Source: Hyphodiscus hymeniophilus (taxonomy: Eukaryota > Ascomycota > Leotiomycetes > Helotiales > Hyphodiscaceae). From it: 64,000 bases of DNA. The stretch is taken from contig VNKQ01000018.1 in the NCBI GenBank assembly GCA_016508695.1, forward strand, positions 1,116,001-1,180,000. The letters are read 5' to 3'. Below the pieces are notes generated by a model. The model was not told the origin of the DNA, ran no database searches, and saw nothing but the letters and a program-made list of their open reading frames with translations. Both the position numbers and the translations under genes were made by a program. Shown one piece after another: positions 1 through 11,806 of the stretch (position 1 is the first letter of the stretch; each line of letters opens with the position of its first letter).

Positions 1-1
1 A

Positions 2-202
2 AGGGACACTGCTACGCTGGCCAGGTGGCTTGGCTTCCAAGTAAGTGCTTCTGATGGAACTAACGGCTCTCAATTACCGGAAGAAGCGACCAGCTTCCGC
101 CAGATGCCAGTCCCTTGGTCACGGTCAGAGTCGATCTCACCTCCAGAGACGATTGATGGCCAGCAACCCCCGGGTATCCACTTGGATTGGTCCAGCTATT
201 GA
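2..202 (+). CDS. Possible 3' end of a gene entering from the left edge
   Basis: The second forward frame is open from the first base of the window to a TGA at 200-202, 66 codons. It begins RDTATLARWLGF and ends LDWSSY. The RWLGF segment is reminiscent of fungal DUF3723-type proteins, but that is from memory and weak. A GTAAGT at about 41 could instead be an intron donor, in which case the true 3' end differs; another open frame covers 45-332. No start or conserved domain is inside the window, so the identity stays open. Confidence 0.25.
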   Translation, partial: RDTATLARWLGFQVSASDGTNGSQLPEEATSFRQMPVPWSRSESISPPETIDGQQPPGIHLDWSSY

Positions 203-1119
203 CAATTTATACTGCCAACCTGGGCGCAAGAAGGACTATCGCGATTTGATGTTGCACCAGGAATCTGGAGGTCTACTCTGTAATAACGATGTTCAATGCC
301 TACTTCTTGAGAAAATCGGATGGGATGATTGAGAATGCTGCTATCAAAGTTGCAAAGAGTCTCCTATAGTATACAGGTGCCGCTGGGCAGTTATGTGGTT
401 CCTCGCCATATCATGCGACCAGTAGGATACAAAAGTGCAGCTAGGGGTTACCGATGAATGGGTAGTATCATTGAAGTTGATCAGAATGGGTTGAGAAGCG
501 TCATGTTATCTGGCAAAGCACGCGAAGTCCAAAGAGCTGGAGACTTTTTACGAGACGATTCAAGAAAGATGGTATAGATTCAGATTGATTGAGCAAGTCA
601 CTTGATTGACTCATTATCTGTGAGGAAGCTTGTTTGAATAGAGCGCTGTCCCCTTTGGAAACTTTTGGGGTTTCTTATCGGGTCTAACGCACCCTTTTGC
701 GGGAATAAAACAGATTTGTCTTTAATATCCAGGACCAAAATGAAAGAGAAAACCTGATATTCCCCTACTCATTTGACTCTGTGCAAGTGGGGAATTGCGT
801 AATGAGTGATGGCTGTTGATATTCACATTCTTACCTACAAAGAATCAAATTGTTTGTTGAAAGCCCTTGAGCGATCCCGGAACCGGGGTCAAAACCGGAC
901 GTGAGATGAATCGTTCAACTGAACTGAAGTGAGGTTTGGAATTTGCTTGTATTCCTTTGCGCCATCAATGCAATCAAGTGCCGACTCCAAGGGTATCAAA
1001 TCGCAATATCTCCATATATGCCATGCGCCGAAGTCCCAATGCCCATGACTGCCCTAACCTTTCGGTCAATCAAGGTGTTCGCCTCCATTGGCGGCCCAAA
1101 GCAATTCCTACTACTCTCA
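203..1119. other. Intergenic, no gene recognised
   Basis: About 0.9 kb downstream of the left-edge frame and downstream of APC11, which reads towards it. I see no conserved frame, tRNA-like structure or repeat here. Overlapping forward frames at 936-1389 are antisense shadows of the APC11 exons. Confidence 0.5.
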
Positions 1120-1578
1120 TCATGCTACACCCCTCAACAAGACAACGCCAGGTGGTGCGGAGGGGCCAACAGCTGTATTGTCCGTCCATTCGAATTCTGC
1201 AAGCCCACATCAGTCTATGCCCCTATCAGAAGATCCCGCAATCACTCACTCTGTCTGCACATCGGACATTGCCCCTTTGAAGAATCCTGCTTGATCCACT
1301 CTACGATGCAATGCTGCCTTCGTTTCAGCCCTGCTCTACCACGGGCGGATCCGACTCACCATGTGAAAGTTGTGCCCGCATCTGCCTGAGACTGGGGAGT
1401 TTTAGCAATATTCTGGTACGGTCGAGGAGGACATACGCAGGCTGCAATCATCACCTGGGTATTTGCATGTAGGACAGGTGCCATCGAAATGGACCTGACA
1501 GATACCGCAGACGTCGTCGTCGGGGATATCCCATCGCCAGGTCGCCACTGCATTCCATTTGCGGATTTTGACCTTCAT
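1120..1578 (-). CDS. APC11: Anaphase-promoting complex subunit 11 (RING-H2 E3 subunit)
   Basis: Catalytic RING subunit of the APC/C ubiquitin ligase, which recruits the E2 that marks cyclins and securin for destruction; nuclear. Four exons: 1578-1437, 1391-1360, 1313-1250 and 1196-1120. The introns are 45, 46 and 53 bp, all GT..AG with consistent phases, giving 104 residues. The start is at MKVKIRKWNAVATW, the almost invariant APC11 N terminus. Zinc ligands are visible as CGIC (24-27), CPTC (35-38), Cys45, the CGHNFHMHC block (52-60) and CPMC (74-77), followed by the usual RQKFEW. Length fits the family (about 85-165). The short introns had hidden the gene behind antisense frames. It is divergent from the sulfurtransferase gene, 393 bp away. 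Identity is very secure. Confidence 0.94.
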
Positions 1579-1971
1579 TATGATTCGCACTGCGAAATAA
1601 ACAGATACTTATGGATATCAAGTGCTCGAGTGAGAATCTCTGGAAGCTTGAATGATTTGGACGTGTGCTGTGGACGTTGCATGTTTACATTTGCCTTAGC
1701 GGTGTTTATGAGTTTCCAGGGTCTTCTGGTGTTCACGTGCTCATTTTAGAGCTTATCAATTGCCTGCAGAAGCCGTGTAACCAGAAACCGTCTGTCTACA
1801 GAGAGCTTCCCCACCTCCCCTCATCCATTCACCCTTGAAACTTGAATTTGATCCGCAACCTCTGGGGTTTTTTCTCACAGCTTCACCCCAATTTCAAGCG
1901 TCATCACAACAATCAACGACCAACAAACGCCAAATCTCATGCTCACTCGATAACGGGCCCAATAGCACGCC
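1579..1971. promoter_or_regulatory. Divergent promoter region APC11 / sulfurtransferase
   Basis: The 393 bp between the start codons of APC11 (reverse) and the sulfurtransferase (forward) must hold both promoters. The half next to the sulfurtransferase is pyrimidine-rich, with clustered CCTCCCC and TTTTTTCTC tracts, as is common near fungal transcription starts. No specific operator was identified. Confidence 0.5.
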
Positions 1972-3051
1972 ATGGCGGTAGCAACTCTCTCAATGAGAGC
2001 TCGCTCCCCACTCCTCTCACAATGTCGTTCTCAACCGTTCCGGCTGTCCTCATATAGAACCCTCAATTCGACTGCCGCGCGCGCCCTTTCCTCCTATCTC
2101 GTGTCTCCAGCAGACCTCCACGAATCTCTCAAGAAGAACTCGCCCAGCAAGATATCCACCTCTCCCCGAACAGTTCCCGTCTGCGCGACTTGGTTCCTAC
2201 CTAACTCACCTCTCAATGGCCTCGAGACATTCCGCCAGAAGAGAGTCCCCAGCGCGCGGTTCTTCGACCTGGATAAAGTAATTGACAAACGCTCGCCATA
2301 CCCACATATGCTTCCCTCAGCATCCGATTTCGCCAAAGCTATGTCTGCGTTGGGAATCAGGAGGGATGATACCGTGGTGGTCTATGATTCTCTTGAACAA
2401 GGCATATTCTCAGCACCGAGGGTGGGCTGGACTATGAAGATGTTTGGACATGACAATGTACATGTGCTGAATAATTTCAAGCTGTGGGTGGAGGAAGGAT
2501 ATCCGACTGAGAGTGGGGAGTTCTGGGACGTTGATACCTGCGTGTACCCCATCCCTCAATTCGACGCTTCGAAACTGGTCGAATTTGAAGAGGTAAAGGA
2601 GATTGTGAAGGATCACAATAAAGAGGGCGCAGAAGGTGTACAGATTCTTGATGCAAGATCGAAGGGCAGATGGAGTGGGCAGGAACCTGAACCTAGACCT
2701 GGATTGGAGAGTGGTCATATGCCGGGTAGTATTTCCGTGTCAGTTTCTGAATTATTGGACCCGGTTCAGAAGACGATCTTGCCTGGTGAGCAGTTGAGGA
2801 AGATCTTCGAGTCGAAGGGCGTGGATCCGGAGAGACCCATTGTTACGAGTTGTGGCACGGGCGTTACGGCTGCGGTTATTGATGCTGCGTTGACTGAGGC
2901 GGGCTATGGTGATGAAGGGAAGAGGAGATTATATGATGGCAGCTGGACGTGAGTTGCCTCCCCGGTTTCGTGTGAAGGAATGCTGACTGCTTCTAGGGAA
3001 TGGGCACAGCGTGTGCGACCTTCCGATGGCTTAATCGTTAAGGAGGAATGA
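1972..3051 (+). CDS. Mitochondrial thiosulfate/3-mercaptopyruvate sulfurtransferase (rhodanese)
   Basis: Transfers sulfane sulfur from mercaptopyruvate or thiosulfate to acceptors; fungal Tum1-type enzymes also feed sulfur to tRNA thiolation. Two exons, 1972-2948 and 2997-3051, with a 48-bp GTGAGT..TAG intron near the end, encode 343 residues. The first 45 or so residues are Arg/Ser-rich without acids, typical of a mitochondrial presequence. Two rhodanese domains follow (about 45-165 and 195-335). The active-site loop in the second domain is SCGTGVTA, with catalytic Cys294; the CGxGVT form is closer to mercaptopyruvate sulfurtransferases than to the CRKGVT of thiosulfate enzymes. The final exon supplies WAQRVRPSDGLIVKEE. 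Substrate preference is inferred from the loop only. Confidence 0.93.
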
Positions 3052-4108
3052 TTGGAACTGGGAATTGTCACTTCTTGCATTTCAGCGTTGCGTTTTCAGC
3101 ATGTTGATGAATACCCGGCCATCTCCTCTTTTAAAAATCTTTACATGAAACCGAATCATATTGGAGCCAGCGATGCATTTCTGCTCCAAAGCTCAATGTT
3201 GATTGAAATCAGCGATTGAAAACCCCGTACAAGTGTACCAGCATCCCTTATTACCGGCCTAATCGCTCAGATTCTCTGATCGATTGGGACTCATCCAAAT
3301 TTTGAGTTTTTTCATGAATGTCCTAAACGCTCAACACACTTAAACAAAGCGGATAGGTCCCTTGGTGTCAACTTAGCCATGGTGATAATCGACCGCGATA
3401 TTCAGATCGACAGCAAACAAGTTCGTCGATAACAAATAATCGATTGACAATCATCTTAAGTTGGTTTCTGACATAATTCAGAACTTAAGTATGAGCAATA
3501 ATGCTCTGCTATATTGACCATTCCATGGTTGGGCTTGTCTACGTGTTCTTGTATGGCAACAACAATGTTTCCAAGTCATCTCGCACTTGATCCATTCAAT
3601 CTCTTTCTTTGTCTTGCAGTTCACAACGACGTCTCCGACCAGAGGCTCTTTATACCCGCACAGCCAACCCGTTCACGCTTGAAATTAGTTGAGCTCGACT
3701 TGAGTGAAGGAATGGTGGGGTAATGCTGAAGAGTGAGTCGACGGACTGATGCGTCGACTCACTCTACTGCCCCGCTCCATTTGCTCTTTGAGGCACATAT
3801 TAGGGAGCGTCCGTCAACATTCAAATTTCTGGTTTTATCTAGGCAAGCAGCGCTACCGCTGGAATATACTACAAATGTTTGAGCCTAACACCCCCAAGTT
3901 CGACATAGATTTCGCCAAAGCAGGTGGTCATACGCAGCCTTCTGTCTACAAACGGCGCAGCATCCGCTTCTTCATCATTCTGCGGAAGCCCGACGGCTTC
4001 ACGAACCGCCTTTGAAGCTCCGGAAGAAAGAAAATAGTACGGATAAGAGAGCGTCTCCTCTCGCCGATCCGCATTTCCGATCTTCATCTCTTCTCCAACA
4101 TCTTAGAC
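3052..4108. other. Intergenic, 1.06 kb, contains a strong hairpin
   Basis: No coding signal recognised. It lies between the sulfurtransferase and the cysteine-cluster gene and probably includes the latter's promoter. The only notable structure is the perfect inverted repeat at 3730-3765, listed separately. Confidence 0.5.
3730..3765. repeat. Perfect 14-bp inverted repeat with 8-nt loop
   Basis: Left arm AGAGTGAGTCGACG (3730-3743) and right arm CGTCGACTCACTCT (3752-3765) are exact reverse complements around an 8-base spacer. It lies about 345 bp before the next start codon. Each arm holds a SalI-like GTCGAC next to TGAGTC, an AP-1-like half site. It could be a dimer-binding operator, a cruciform, or the end of a worn mobile element; no target-site duplication was found. 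Confidence 0.75.
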
Positions 4109-5140
4109 ATGGAAGACGCACTTCTTAGAGACTCTCACGAGCATGATTGCACAAGCGGCACTTCTCCGAAACCCTCCAACTCCTCTCGCCCAAGTAGCCA
4201 TGATGAGATTTCGAAGGCTTTGAACGGGTGGGGCTGCGAGCAGGATGATTTTAATACTGATGCTTCGCCCCCTCGTCCCTCCTCTCCAGGGTTCGTCGAG
4301 GCCCCTCCCATCGACAGCAACGATCAATATGCGAAGCATCCAGCAATGTGGGGCAACATGCTGAATGTCATTCGCCGCCTCGTCCCTGTCGAACCTCTGC
4401 ATCCAGGAGATGTGGATGTTGCTGAGGCTTATGCTGGTCCTTCGAAGCGAATCCCCACCACGCCTACGGACTCTGAACTGTCAAACTGGAGCTCGGATTT
4501 TGGCATGACTGGTGCGACATCTGAGGATGTTCCAGGAGCTCTGAGGAGGGAGTCTAAAGTCTCGAAAGCAGTTGATGAAGTTCAGGGACCGGAAGATCTC
4601 ACCGATAAGGGAGGAAATGTGGGAGATGGACTTTTCAGACGAGATTCAGGTACGGATAAAGCAAGAGAAATCGCATCCCAAGCCCTTGCAGCAATACTCG
4701 AAGACAAGAGATCTCCCCTCCCATCCAGCGCAATGAACCCATCGCCCAAAACATCGAAACGTGGCCTCGAGAATGTCGATGACTTTCCCTCAACTTCGGA
4801 GCCTAGTCCCAAAGCTCTCCGCTCACCAATCTGGCGAAGCCTTGTCCCGATGACTGCGCCTCGAGAAGGATACTGGACTCCCAGTGCGACCGAGGAAGGA
4901 GAGAAGAACACACCAATGTGCCCGCCTTGTAGGACCGGCAAGAAGGGAAGATGCTATGGGGGCTTACCTTGTGACAGGTGTCAGGAAAAGGGATACAGCA
5001 AGGAGAGGTGTGAAGGCAGCTTGGTGTTCCGCTTTAGTCCGCGGACGAAGCGTGGTGCCGCTGCTAGGGACAATACGGCCAAGAAATCCCCTTCTGATAG
5101 TGCGAGGTGGAAGAGGGATGCTTTTGGTCGCTTCATATAA
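4109..5140 (+). CDS. Hypothetical protein with C-terminal six-cysteine cluster
   Basis: Intronless frame of 343 residues from an ATG at 4109. The first 265 residues are acidic, Ser/Pro-rich and probably disordered. Near the C terminus (about 271-301) lie six cysteines spaced C-x2-C-x7-C-x5-C-x2-C-x9-C, with basic residues between the second and third. This resembles the fungal Zn(II)2Cys6 binuclear cluster (C-x2-C-x6-C-x5-12-C-x2-C-x6-8-C), with one or two extra residues in two loops and at the wrong end of the protein. The tail after it is basic (SPRTKRGAAAR). A DNA-binding regulator is plausible; a structural zinc module is the alternative. No other domain is recognised. Confidence 0.72.
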   Translation: MEDALLRDSHEHDCTSGTSPKPSNSSRPSSHDEISKALNGWGCEQDDFNTDASPPRPSSPGFVEAPPIDSNDQYAKHPAMWGNMLNVIRRLVPVEPLHPGDVDVAEAYAGPSKRIPTTPTDSELSNWSSDFGMTGATSEDVPGALRRESKVSKAVDEVQGPEDLTDKGGNVGDGLFRRDSGTDKAREIASQALAAILEDKRSPLPSSAMNPSPKTSKRGLENVDDFPSTSEPSPKALRSPIWRSLVPMTAPREGYWTPSATEEGEKNTPMCPPCRTGKKGRCYGGLPCDRCQEKGYSKERCEGSLVFRFSPRTKRGAAARDNTAKKSPSDSARWKRDAFGRFI

Positions 5141-7874
5141 GTGTTCAAGAGAATCACGGAAGGCTGTAAGAAGATGGTTTTGTCGTGTATGAGAGTTGGA
5201 GTATGCACAGTGCTTGAGACTCAACTTCGCAGCGACCTTGCACGAAGAGCTAGACGCTTTGGATCGTGTCGTGATTGGTCCAGTATCTTGTGCATTTCTT
5301 CCATGAAAAACTTGATGTTCTGCAGTAAGAAATGTATTCTTACCCGTCTTTCCGAGCTTTCAGAATGACCAATATACAAGATCGTTGAGCGCAGGAAAAT
5401 GCATACTCACCTCATGCAACTGAAGATCTTTGTGCCATCCAACACATAGGAAAATAGCGCATCATGAATCATGATCTACTCATTTTGAAGTCAAAAAACT
5501 GTGGCGCCAGCCTCTTAAGGCTCTCTCAAGGCACAGCATGAACGCTGTCGCATTTAACAAGCCGATGAGCCGAATTTTGAGAACAAATAATCCGAAGAAA
5601 TTTATTTTTTCCGTGACAGCCTATTAGGACTCCAGAGGGATGCCAAGAAGGCTTGATCAGAAGACAATGCGGGAGAGAAACGCAGACTCCGGAACATCGT
5701 GGCCGAATCGCCGAAGGGCATTGCTTGACCAAGGCGCAGAATTGAAAAGTCTGATGTAAGAAGTAAAGAAGCTTGGATAAATAACTTCTGTGCGTCAACA
5801 TCTTGTAAGTTAATTGAAGGAGCCAAAAGCTTGGTTTGAGTTCTCCTCTCAAACTTAAAGAGAGTGCCGAGACCAGTTCATGGTCCATAGCAGTAATGGG
5901 ATCGACTTCTCCTCAAGCAGTGGTGATGAGCATTGCCTGGAAAGCTGGTGAAATGAAATGTTTTTGTGTACTTGTACGACACAATCCTTGAAAATAATCT
6001 GCAAAGTAAGCTTTGTGTGCGGCTGGGCAGATATTCCATTCGAGATTTGCACGAACCAAGAATTGCCATCCCGCGGCACGGCAGACTCAAGGCGATCCCT
6101 GGCATATATCTGCTCTGCAGTAATTGCGGTGGACATTCTGGAACACTGCCTCATCGGAATCACTTTCTCCGCAGTACACTCCGCACAGAAGTTGCGCCAC
6201 AGAATAACGCCGTGAGACAGAGGAACAGACGTCGAAACGCCATTCGCTCATTCGAGTACCTCCGTATTAGGTACCATACGGTATGGTCCATACCAGAGTT
6301 ACTGGTGGATCTCATGAGGATATTACAGCCAGTGAGTATCAAGGTACGCCTTACAAGGGCATAATCATGCGACCTTGACACATGCTCGACGTTTTGAGAT
6401 AAATTAAACCCCGCAAAGTTTAAAAATCCAAGAAATGCACGTGAGGTACCAGCGGTCAAGACTGAGAAGCTCAAATGGATACGGGTAAGGCTGAGCAGGC
6501 CCGGCCTCAAGACAAGCTGAGTGTGGATTGATGAATGGATTCTGAAATACGCAGGAACAAATCAAAAGGTTACTGGTATGTCTGTTATTTGGAGTATGAG
6601 ACGGAGTGCATGGTGCCCAGCGACGAGGATTATCCACAGGACTTCTCTGGAGTATTTCGATATCACTATCGCAGCCCGCGGGGTTCCCCAAGTCTGGTTC
6701 CCCTTAGATATCGCTTTGACAGCGGGTCCAGCAGCATACAGCGCCTGCATGCATCACACCGCAATATCCTTTTGTCCGAGGCTTGACGCCAAGACTATCT
6801 ACGGATTTGGCCCCTTGATGTGTCTTTCCTTGCATAATATATGATAGTGTGAGGACTTGGAAGCTACTTACTCTGTACGTCACGAGATTCTGTAGGGAAC
6901 GCCTTGATACGGACACAAAAGGATTGTGGTGTTTGTGCGTCCGGGACTTCGGTCTGGCTCTCCGTGAAGACTGGGTATACTAAGCGCTAGTGAGGCATGA
7001 GCGGGCCACTCCTCGCCTCGAGCCCAGTGAAGGCTTGTGGTAGAGGTCGCTTAATAGATTATGTGCATGCCCCTCTCCACACATTGGTGGAGTGTTGGAG
7101 ATACTGGCGGAGAGAATGGATACTTCACATTTCCCCTTGCCATCAGCTAATTCTATCTTGCACCCTTTCTAGTAAACGGGCGCACATCGCGGGCAACGCA
7201 CGACAGGCACGTGAGGGCTCTTGTATCTACCAAGTCCATACACTTCATCCTCCGTTGGCTCATGACTAACCTTTCAAGCCACTCCTGGCCTTCTCTTGCA
7301 ACACCCTTGACCGAAACCCACTCCATTGTCTGGTACCGAAGTGCGGTCTAAGGTGAGTCTTCGTATGGGGAAATGCTGCTTTGAGGGGGATTTGCGCTTC
7401 TCTCAGTCCCCAACGGCACTCCTGCCAACCAGACCCCCATCGCCAGCGCTTGAGCTGTTCTAGGTACTCCCAATTCGTCCCAGCACGTATCATTCTCAGC
7501 GCTGATAATCCTCCAGAATCACATATTGCTAGGCTCTCAATTTAGCCATATGCGTCCCCCATGCATACTGTCACAGCTCTGTTAGATTAGCGGATTTACC
7601 ATAAGAAGTACACAACCCACTGGGGCAGATTCTGGTCTTCCTTTCAGATTCGAGACTCCTCGTCATCATGGCACTGAAGAAGTAAGACGCTCATGAGCAG
7701 CAGCGTGCAAGATTACCACCCTACTGATGAGTTCAAGAGTCGACCATGCTGCAAAGCCTTTTTGAATCGTCCGAATTTCCAGTCTCCAAAGGCCAGCCTC
7801 CAAGTCCTATCATTTTTTGGTAAATTGGTACCGGCTCTTGATGTGGCAACCATTGTTGCTTGGCGACAGCGACA
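5141..7874. other. Intergenic, 2.7 kb, no gene recognised
   Basis: Several overlapping 60-130 codon frames occur on both strands, but none shows a conserved motif or links to a neighbour by plausible splicing. A small palindrome ACCATAC-G-GTATGGT occurs around 6277-6292. The right part presumably contains the promoter and leader of the Zn2Cys6 gene at 7875. A short, fast-evolving spliced gene cannot be excluded. Confidence 0.45.
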
Positions 7875-9656
7875 ATGGCCCTGCGGCATCCATTTCCCAA
7901 CGTCTATAAGTTCTACAATCAATTCGCAGCTCCCGATCAGGCATCACCCGAGCAGTCATCTAGAAGTCAAGGCCTACGGAAGAGTGGGCCACGATCCAAA
8001 ACTGGCTGCTCAACATGCAAGTATGTTGTCTTTTATGTCGACAGTCAGCAATTGCCACAGCCGATGAACTTTCAAATCTCTTAAAGTCCAAGTTCTCGAT
8101 GAACCGTTTCGCTAAAGCTTCATAGAGTACGACGAGTGAAATGTGACGAGACAAAGCCAGGATGCATGAGATGCCAAAATCTGGGTCGAGAGTGTGGTGG
8201 CTACACTCCTGAAGCACCTGATGATATATCGAAGAACAGCACACCTGTCGCTATCCACCCACGGCCTATGTCAGTCTTGCCATATGCTCCCTCTGTCGCA
8301 ATCCCTGGGGATCAACAAGAACGTCGATACTTCCAACGATTCTGCGACAAGACCGCTGCGGAAATATGTGGTGCTTTCGACCCGACCTTCTGGACCGAAA
8401 AGGTCCTCCAACTGTGCCACCAGGACGCCCCAATCCGATATGCGACGATTGCTTTGGGAGCTTTAGCGAAGTCACTGGAGGTTACTTCATTCCCTACTCG
8501 ACTGTCACTTTCTGGATTTCCTCAAATCGATCATCATCATTTGGACGAGCATCATAGATATGCATTAAGACAGTACAGCAGGGCTATTGCATCATTGAGA
8601 GCAATACTCTCCGATGGACGTCGACACTTGAGAACGTCTCTTACATGTTGTGTGCTGTTCATGAGCTTTGAAGCGCTCCAAGGAAGCTATGATGGATCAT
8701 TGACGCATCTTCGTGGCGGCTCGAGGTTATTGGCCGACTGGAGAATGGCTCGACGAGGCCAGGCTTCGAGACTTTCCCAGGATTCATTATCCGAGATCCA
8801 AGATGGACTGGTCGATGACCTGGGACGTATGTTCGCTCGTCTGGACGTTCAAGGTCTGTTCGTGCCGCCACCATTTCCAATGCCGGAACTACCATGGGAA
8901 GACGTGGTCGTCTGTGAGACCTTCGACAGCACTGCTGAAGCTCGAGAATCTTGGGACTTTCTTTTCTGTGGCATCGCTCAGTTCTACCGTCAATCAGTCA
9001 CTTACTCGCAACACAACCCAGAGAAGCTTGCCACAACCCCTTGGATGCAGAGACACGACCACTACATGGCACAACTCCTTCAATGGCGGTCCGCCTTCCA
9101 AGGTGCACATGCCGAGGAATCAAAGTCTGGAAACATTAGGACCGAGAAATCAGCTATGCTCAGCATCTACTACAACCTGGCGACTATCCTCCTTGCATCC
9201 AGTGTTCCACACTCGGAACTGTTGTACGACAATTATACCAATCTTTTCTCCGAGATCATCACCAAAGCGAATCATTTGTTATCCAGCAGTGAGGATCCAA
9301 GCAATACCTCTCGATTCACTCTCGACATGGGGACGATTTTGCCGCTCTACATTACCGTGACCAAATGCCGAGATCGTAGGATACGCCGACAAGCCATCGC
9401 ATTACTTTGGTCGAATGCTCGACGAGAAGGGTTGTGTTTCGACACGATCACCGTCGCTCGTCTCTGCGCTTGGTTGACAAGTATTGAGGGAGAAGGTACC
9501 CAAGATGACTTGGAGCCAATCCCTGAGTCGTCACGAAGCCTGGTCACCTATCTGCACCTCAGCTCCGAAGAACGATGGCTTGCGATTCAACTCACCTCTT
9601 CACTGACGAACGAGAACGGAGCTCATGTGTACAGAGAAACAACATTTTCTTGGTAG
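7875..9656 (+). CDS. Zn(II)2Cys6 transcription factor with fungal-specific C-terminal domain
   Basis: Nuclear regulator. Two exons, 7875-8020 and 8126-9656; the 105-bp GTATGT..TAG intron cuts through the zinc cluster. Joining restores C-x2-C-x6-C-x6-C-x2-C-x6-C at about residues 45-71, starting GCSTCKVRRVKC, the canonical binuclear cluster with its basic loop. The product is 558 residues. The rest is an alpha-helical fungal-specific domain of the DUF3468/Fungal_trans_2 type, with the usual LRTSLTCCVLFMSFE helix. The ATG at 7875 is the first in frame before the cluster; an extra 5' exon is possible. Neighbours give no clue to target genes. Proteins of this layout often regulate secondary metabolism or nutrient use, but nothing here shows which. 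Confidence 0.9.
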
Positions 9657-10378
9657 CTTTACTCTCTAATAATGACGGTATGACATGGGAAATGGAAATG
9701 GAAAACAGCACAACCCGGAGCCTTAATGCAGGATCACACATCATCGGGTGAAATCAGGAGGAGTGATTCTCGGCTGCCAAGTCACACACGCTCATTTGTT
9801 GCTGTGCTCGAATAATGGAATAAATGGTCTTGATGATCGGTCCTTGACCGAGATCCATCATCGTTGATCACATTCATACTTACTCGGCCAGTGGTACTTG
9901 GAAACACTTCTGAATTTCGCTGACCATTTCATTTATCGGATATCAGGACTGCCTTCGGAGGTTGGGAGTCATTTCTGTATGACTATGGAGTTCCAATGGC
10001 AATGGCACCTCGATATCGCAGGGAGCAGTGGCGTTCCTGGACTGAGGACATGTAAAAATATACCTAGCGCCCACTTGTCAAATTTCACTAGCTTCGAGAA
10101 CTAGCTCGCCTTTCAATAAGGTAGCTATCAATTTCTAAAAGTTATCTATTTTGAAGAAATCCAGATCAGAATTTGAAAAGCATCAAAAATGGTGAGGCGA
10201 CCCACTTTTTCACCCCTCTTGTTGCCTGCCACTTCAGGCCACACAATATTCTTAGCGGCTCGCTTGCGCCCACAGTTCGAAATTCATCAAGACCTTTTTC
10301 TCGAATTCGCAATCAACGACATCGCGCTCGCCCAACATCACGAATTGACACTCACTCAACTACTCAATTCGAATAATC
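9657..10378. other. Intergenic, probable RPS2 promoter
   Basis: The 0.7 kb between the Zn2Cys6 gene and RPS2 has no recognised gene. The last 60-100 bp before the RPS2 ATG is C/T- and CAAC-rich, fitting the leader of a highly expressed fungal gene. Confidence 0.45.
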
Positions 10379-11317
10379 ATGGCTGACGCACCCAGAGGCG
10401 GAGCTGCTGCTCGTGGAGGTGGATTCGGATCCCGTGGTGATCGTGGAGGAGATCGAGGTGACAGAGGACGTGGTCGCGGAAGACGTGGACCTCGTCGAGG
10501 CGCAAACAAGAACGAGGAGAAGGAATGGCAACCCGTCACCAAGCTCGGCCGTCTCGTCAAGGAGGGAAAGATTAAGTCGATGGAGGAGATCTACTTACAC
10601 TCTCTTCCCATCAAGGAGTACCAGATTGTGGACTTCTTCTTGCCCAAGTTGAAGGATGAGGTTATGAAGGTATGCCATTCACATCTGCGGATTTTGGGCG
10701 TCGAAGACCTGGGATTTATGCGCAGGTTGCTGATAAGATTTCGGGAATAGATCAAGCCTGTCCAGAAGCAAACTCGTGCCGGTCAACGTACTCGATTCAA
10801 GGCTATCGTCGTCATTGGTGATTCTGAGGGACATGTCGGTCTCGGTATCAAGACCTCCAAGGAAGTCGCAACTGCCATCCGTGCTGCTATCATCATCGCC
10901 AAGTTGAGCGTTCTGCCAATTCGTCGTGGATACTGGGGTACAAACTTGGGTCTTCCTCACTCTTTGCCAACCAAGGAGTCTGGAAAGTGCGGTTCCGTCT
11001 CTGTCCGCGTAAGCAAACAACTTCCCAGAAATGCACTTGAATGTTACTAATAATAGTAGCTCATTCCTGCTCCTCGTGGTACCGGGCTCGTCGCCTCCCC
11101 CGCAGTCAAGCGTCTCCTCCAACTTGCTGGTGTCGATGACATTTACACCTCCTCCTCCGGTTCGACTAAGACTCTCGAGAACACCCTGAAGGCTACTTTC
11201 GTCGCTGTCGGCAACACCTACGGATACTTGACTCCTAACCTGTGGAAGGAGACCAAACTTATCAGAAGTCCTTTGGAGGAATTCTCTGATACTCTCCGTG
11301 CTGGAAAGCGATACTAG
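10379..11317 (+). CDS. RPS2: 40S ribosomal protein S2 (uS5)
   Basis: Small-subunit ribosomal protein near the mRNA entry site, needed for decoding accuracy. Three exons: 10379-10669, 10751-11008 and 11060-11317. The introns are 81 and 51 bp, both phase 0, giving 268 residues (yeast Rps2 has 254). The N terminus (about 5-45) is an RG/RGG tract, the usual arginine-methylation target. The S5 N-terminal dsRBD-like domain is at about 90-160, and the S5 C-terminal domain follows, including the conserved GYWGTNLGLPHSLPTKESGK. The protein ends in FSDTLRAGKRY. Codon use is strongly C-ending (GTC, ATC, AAG), as expected for high expression. Identity is certain. Confidence 0.97.
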
Positions 11318-11806
11318 ATTGCAGGAATTGTAGCGGGCATGCGTTAAGGTCTTTTTTGCTGCATAGGGGTTTCGCATAAAATGAAGCTGGTTCAGTAGCC
11401 ATGATATTGAATTGAGAGCTTTCCCTCCATGCTCAGCTCCATATGCTATAATGATGATGGTGCGATGGTTTATTCAACAGAACTGATCCGAAACGGGGGA
11501 TCTTCTACCGGAATATTCCAAGATCAACATTACTCGATGATATTGACGTGCTGATAGTTAGCCCAGGCAATCTTAGCCATGTAGGAGGTGCCAAGTTGGC
11601 AGGAGCGTCCCAATAGCCAACCCCAAATCAAGATAATCGAGCAATCTGGAAGGAGCATTGCAGACTGCCCGGATACTTGGAGAAACCCAGCCATCAAAAT
11701 CCACCTTCTTACAATCACCCATTTTGATCTCGATTTTGACTCCCTCCGTTTCTCACTTCACACTCTTGCTTTTGAATTTGCTCTTGCTCACAATCGTTCA
11801 TCAAAT
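11318..11806. other. Intergenic between RPS2 and a secreted-protein gene
   Basis: About 490 bp. A forward open frame runs from 11588 into the next gene, but its first in-frame ATG giving a sensible N terminus is at 11807. No other signal seen. Confidence 0.45.

Noticed and set aside
943..1389. 148-codon forward frame with many cysteines
   Set aside because: It is antisense to the APC11 exons, which are clearly the real coding strand.
6277..6292. Palindrome ACCATAC-G-GTATGGT as a regulatory site
   Set aside because: Seven-base arms are expected by chance in a window this size, and no promoter is nearby.
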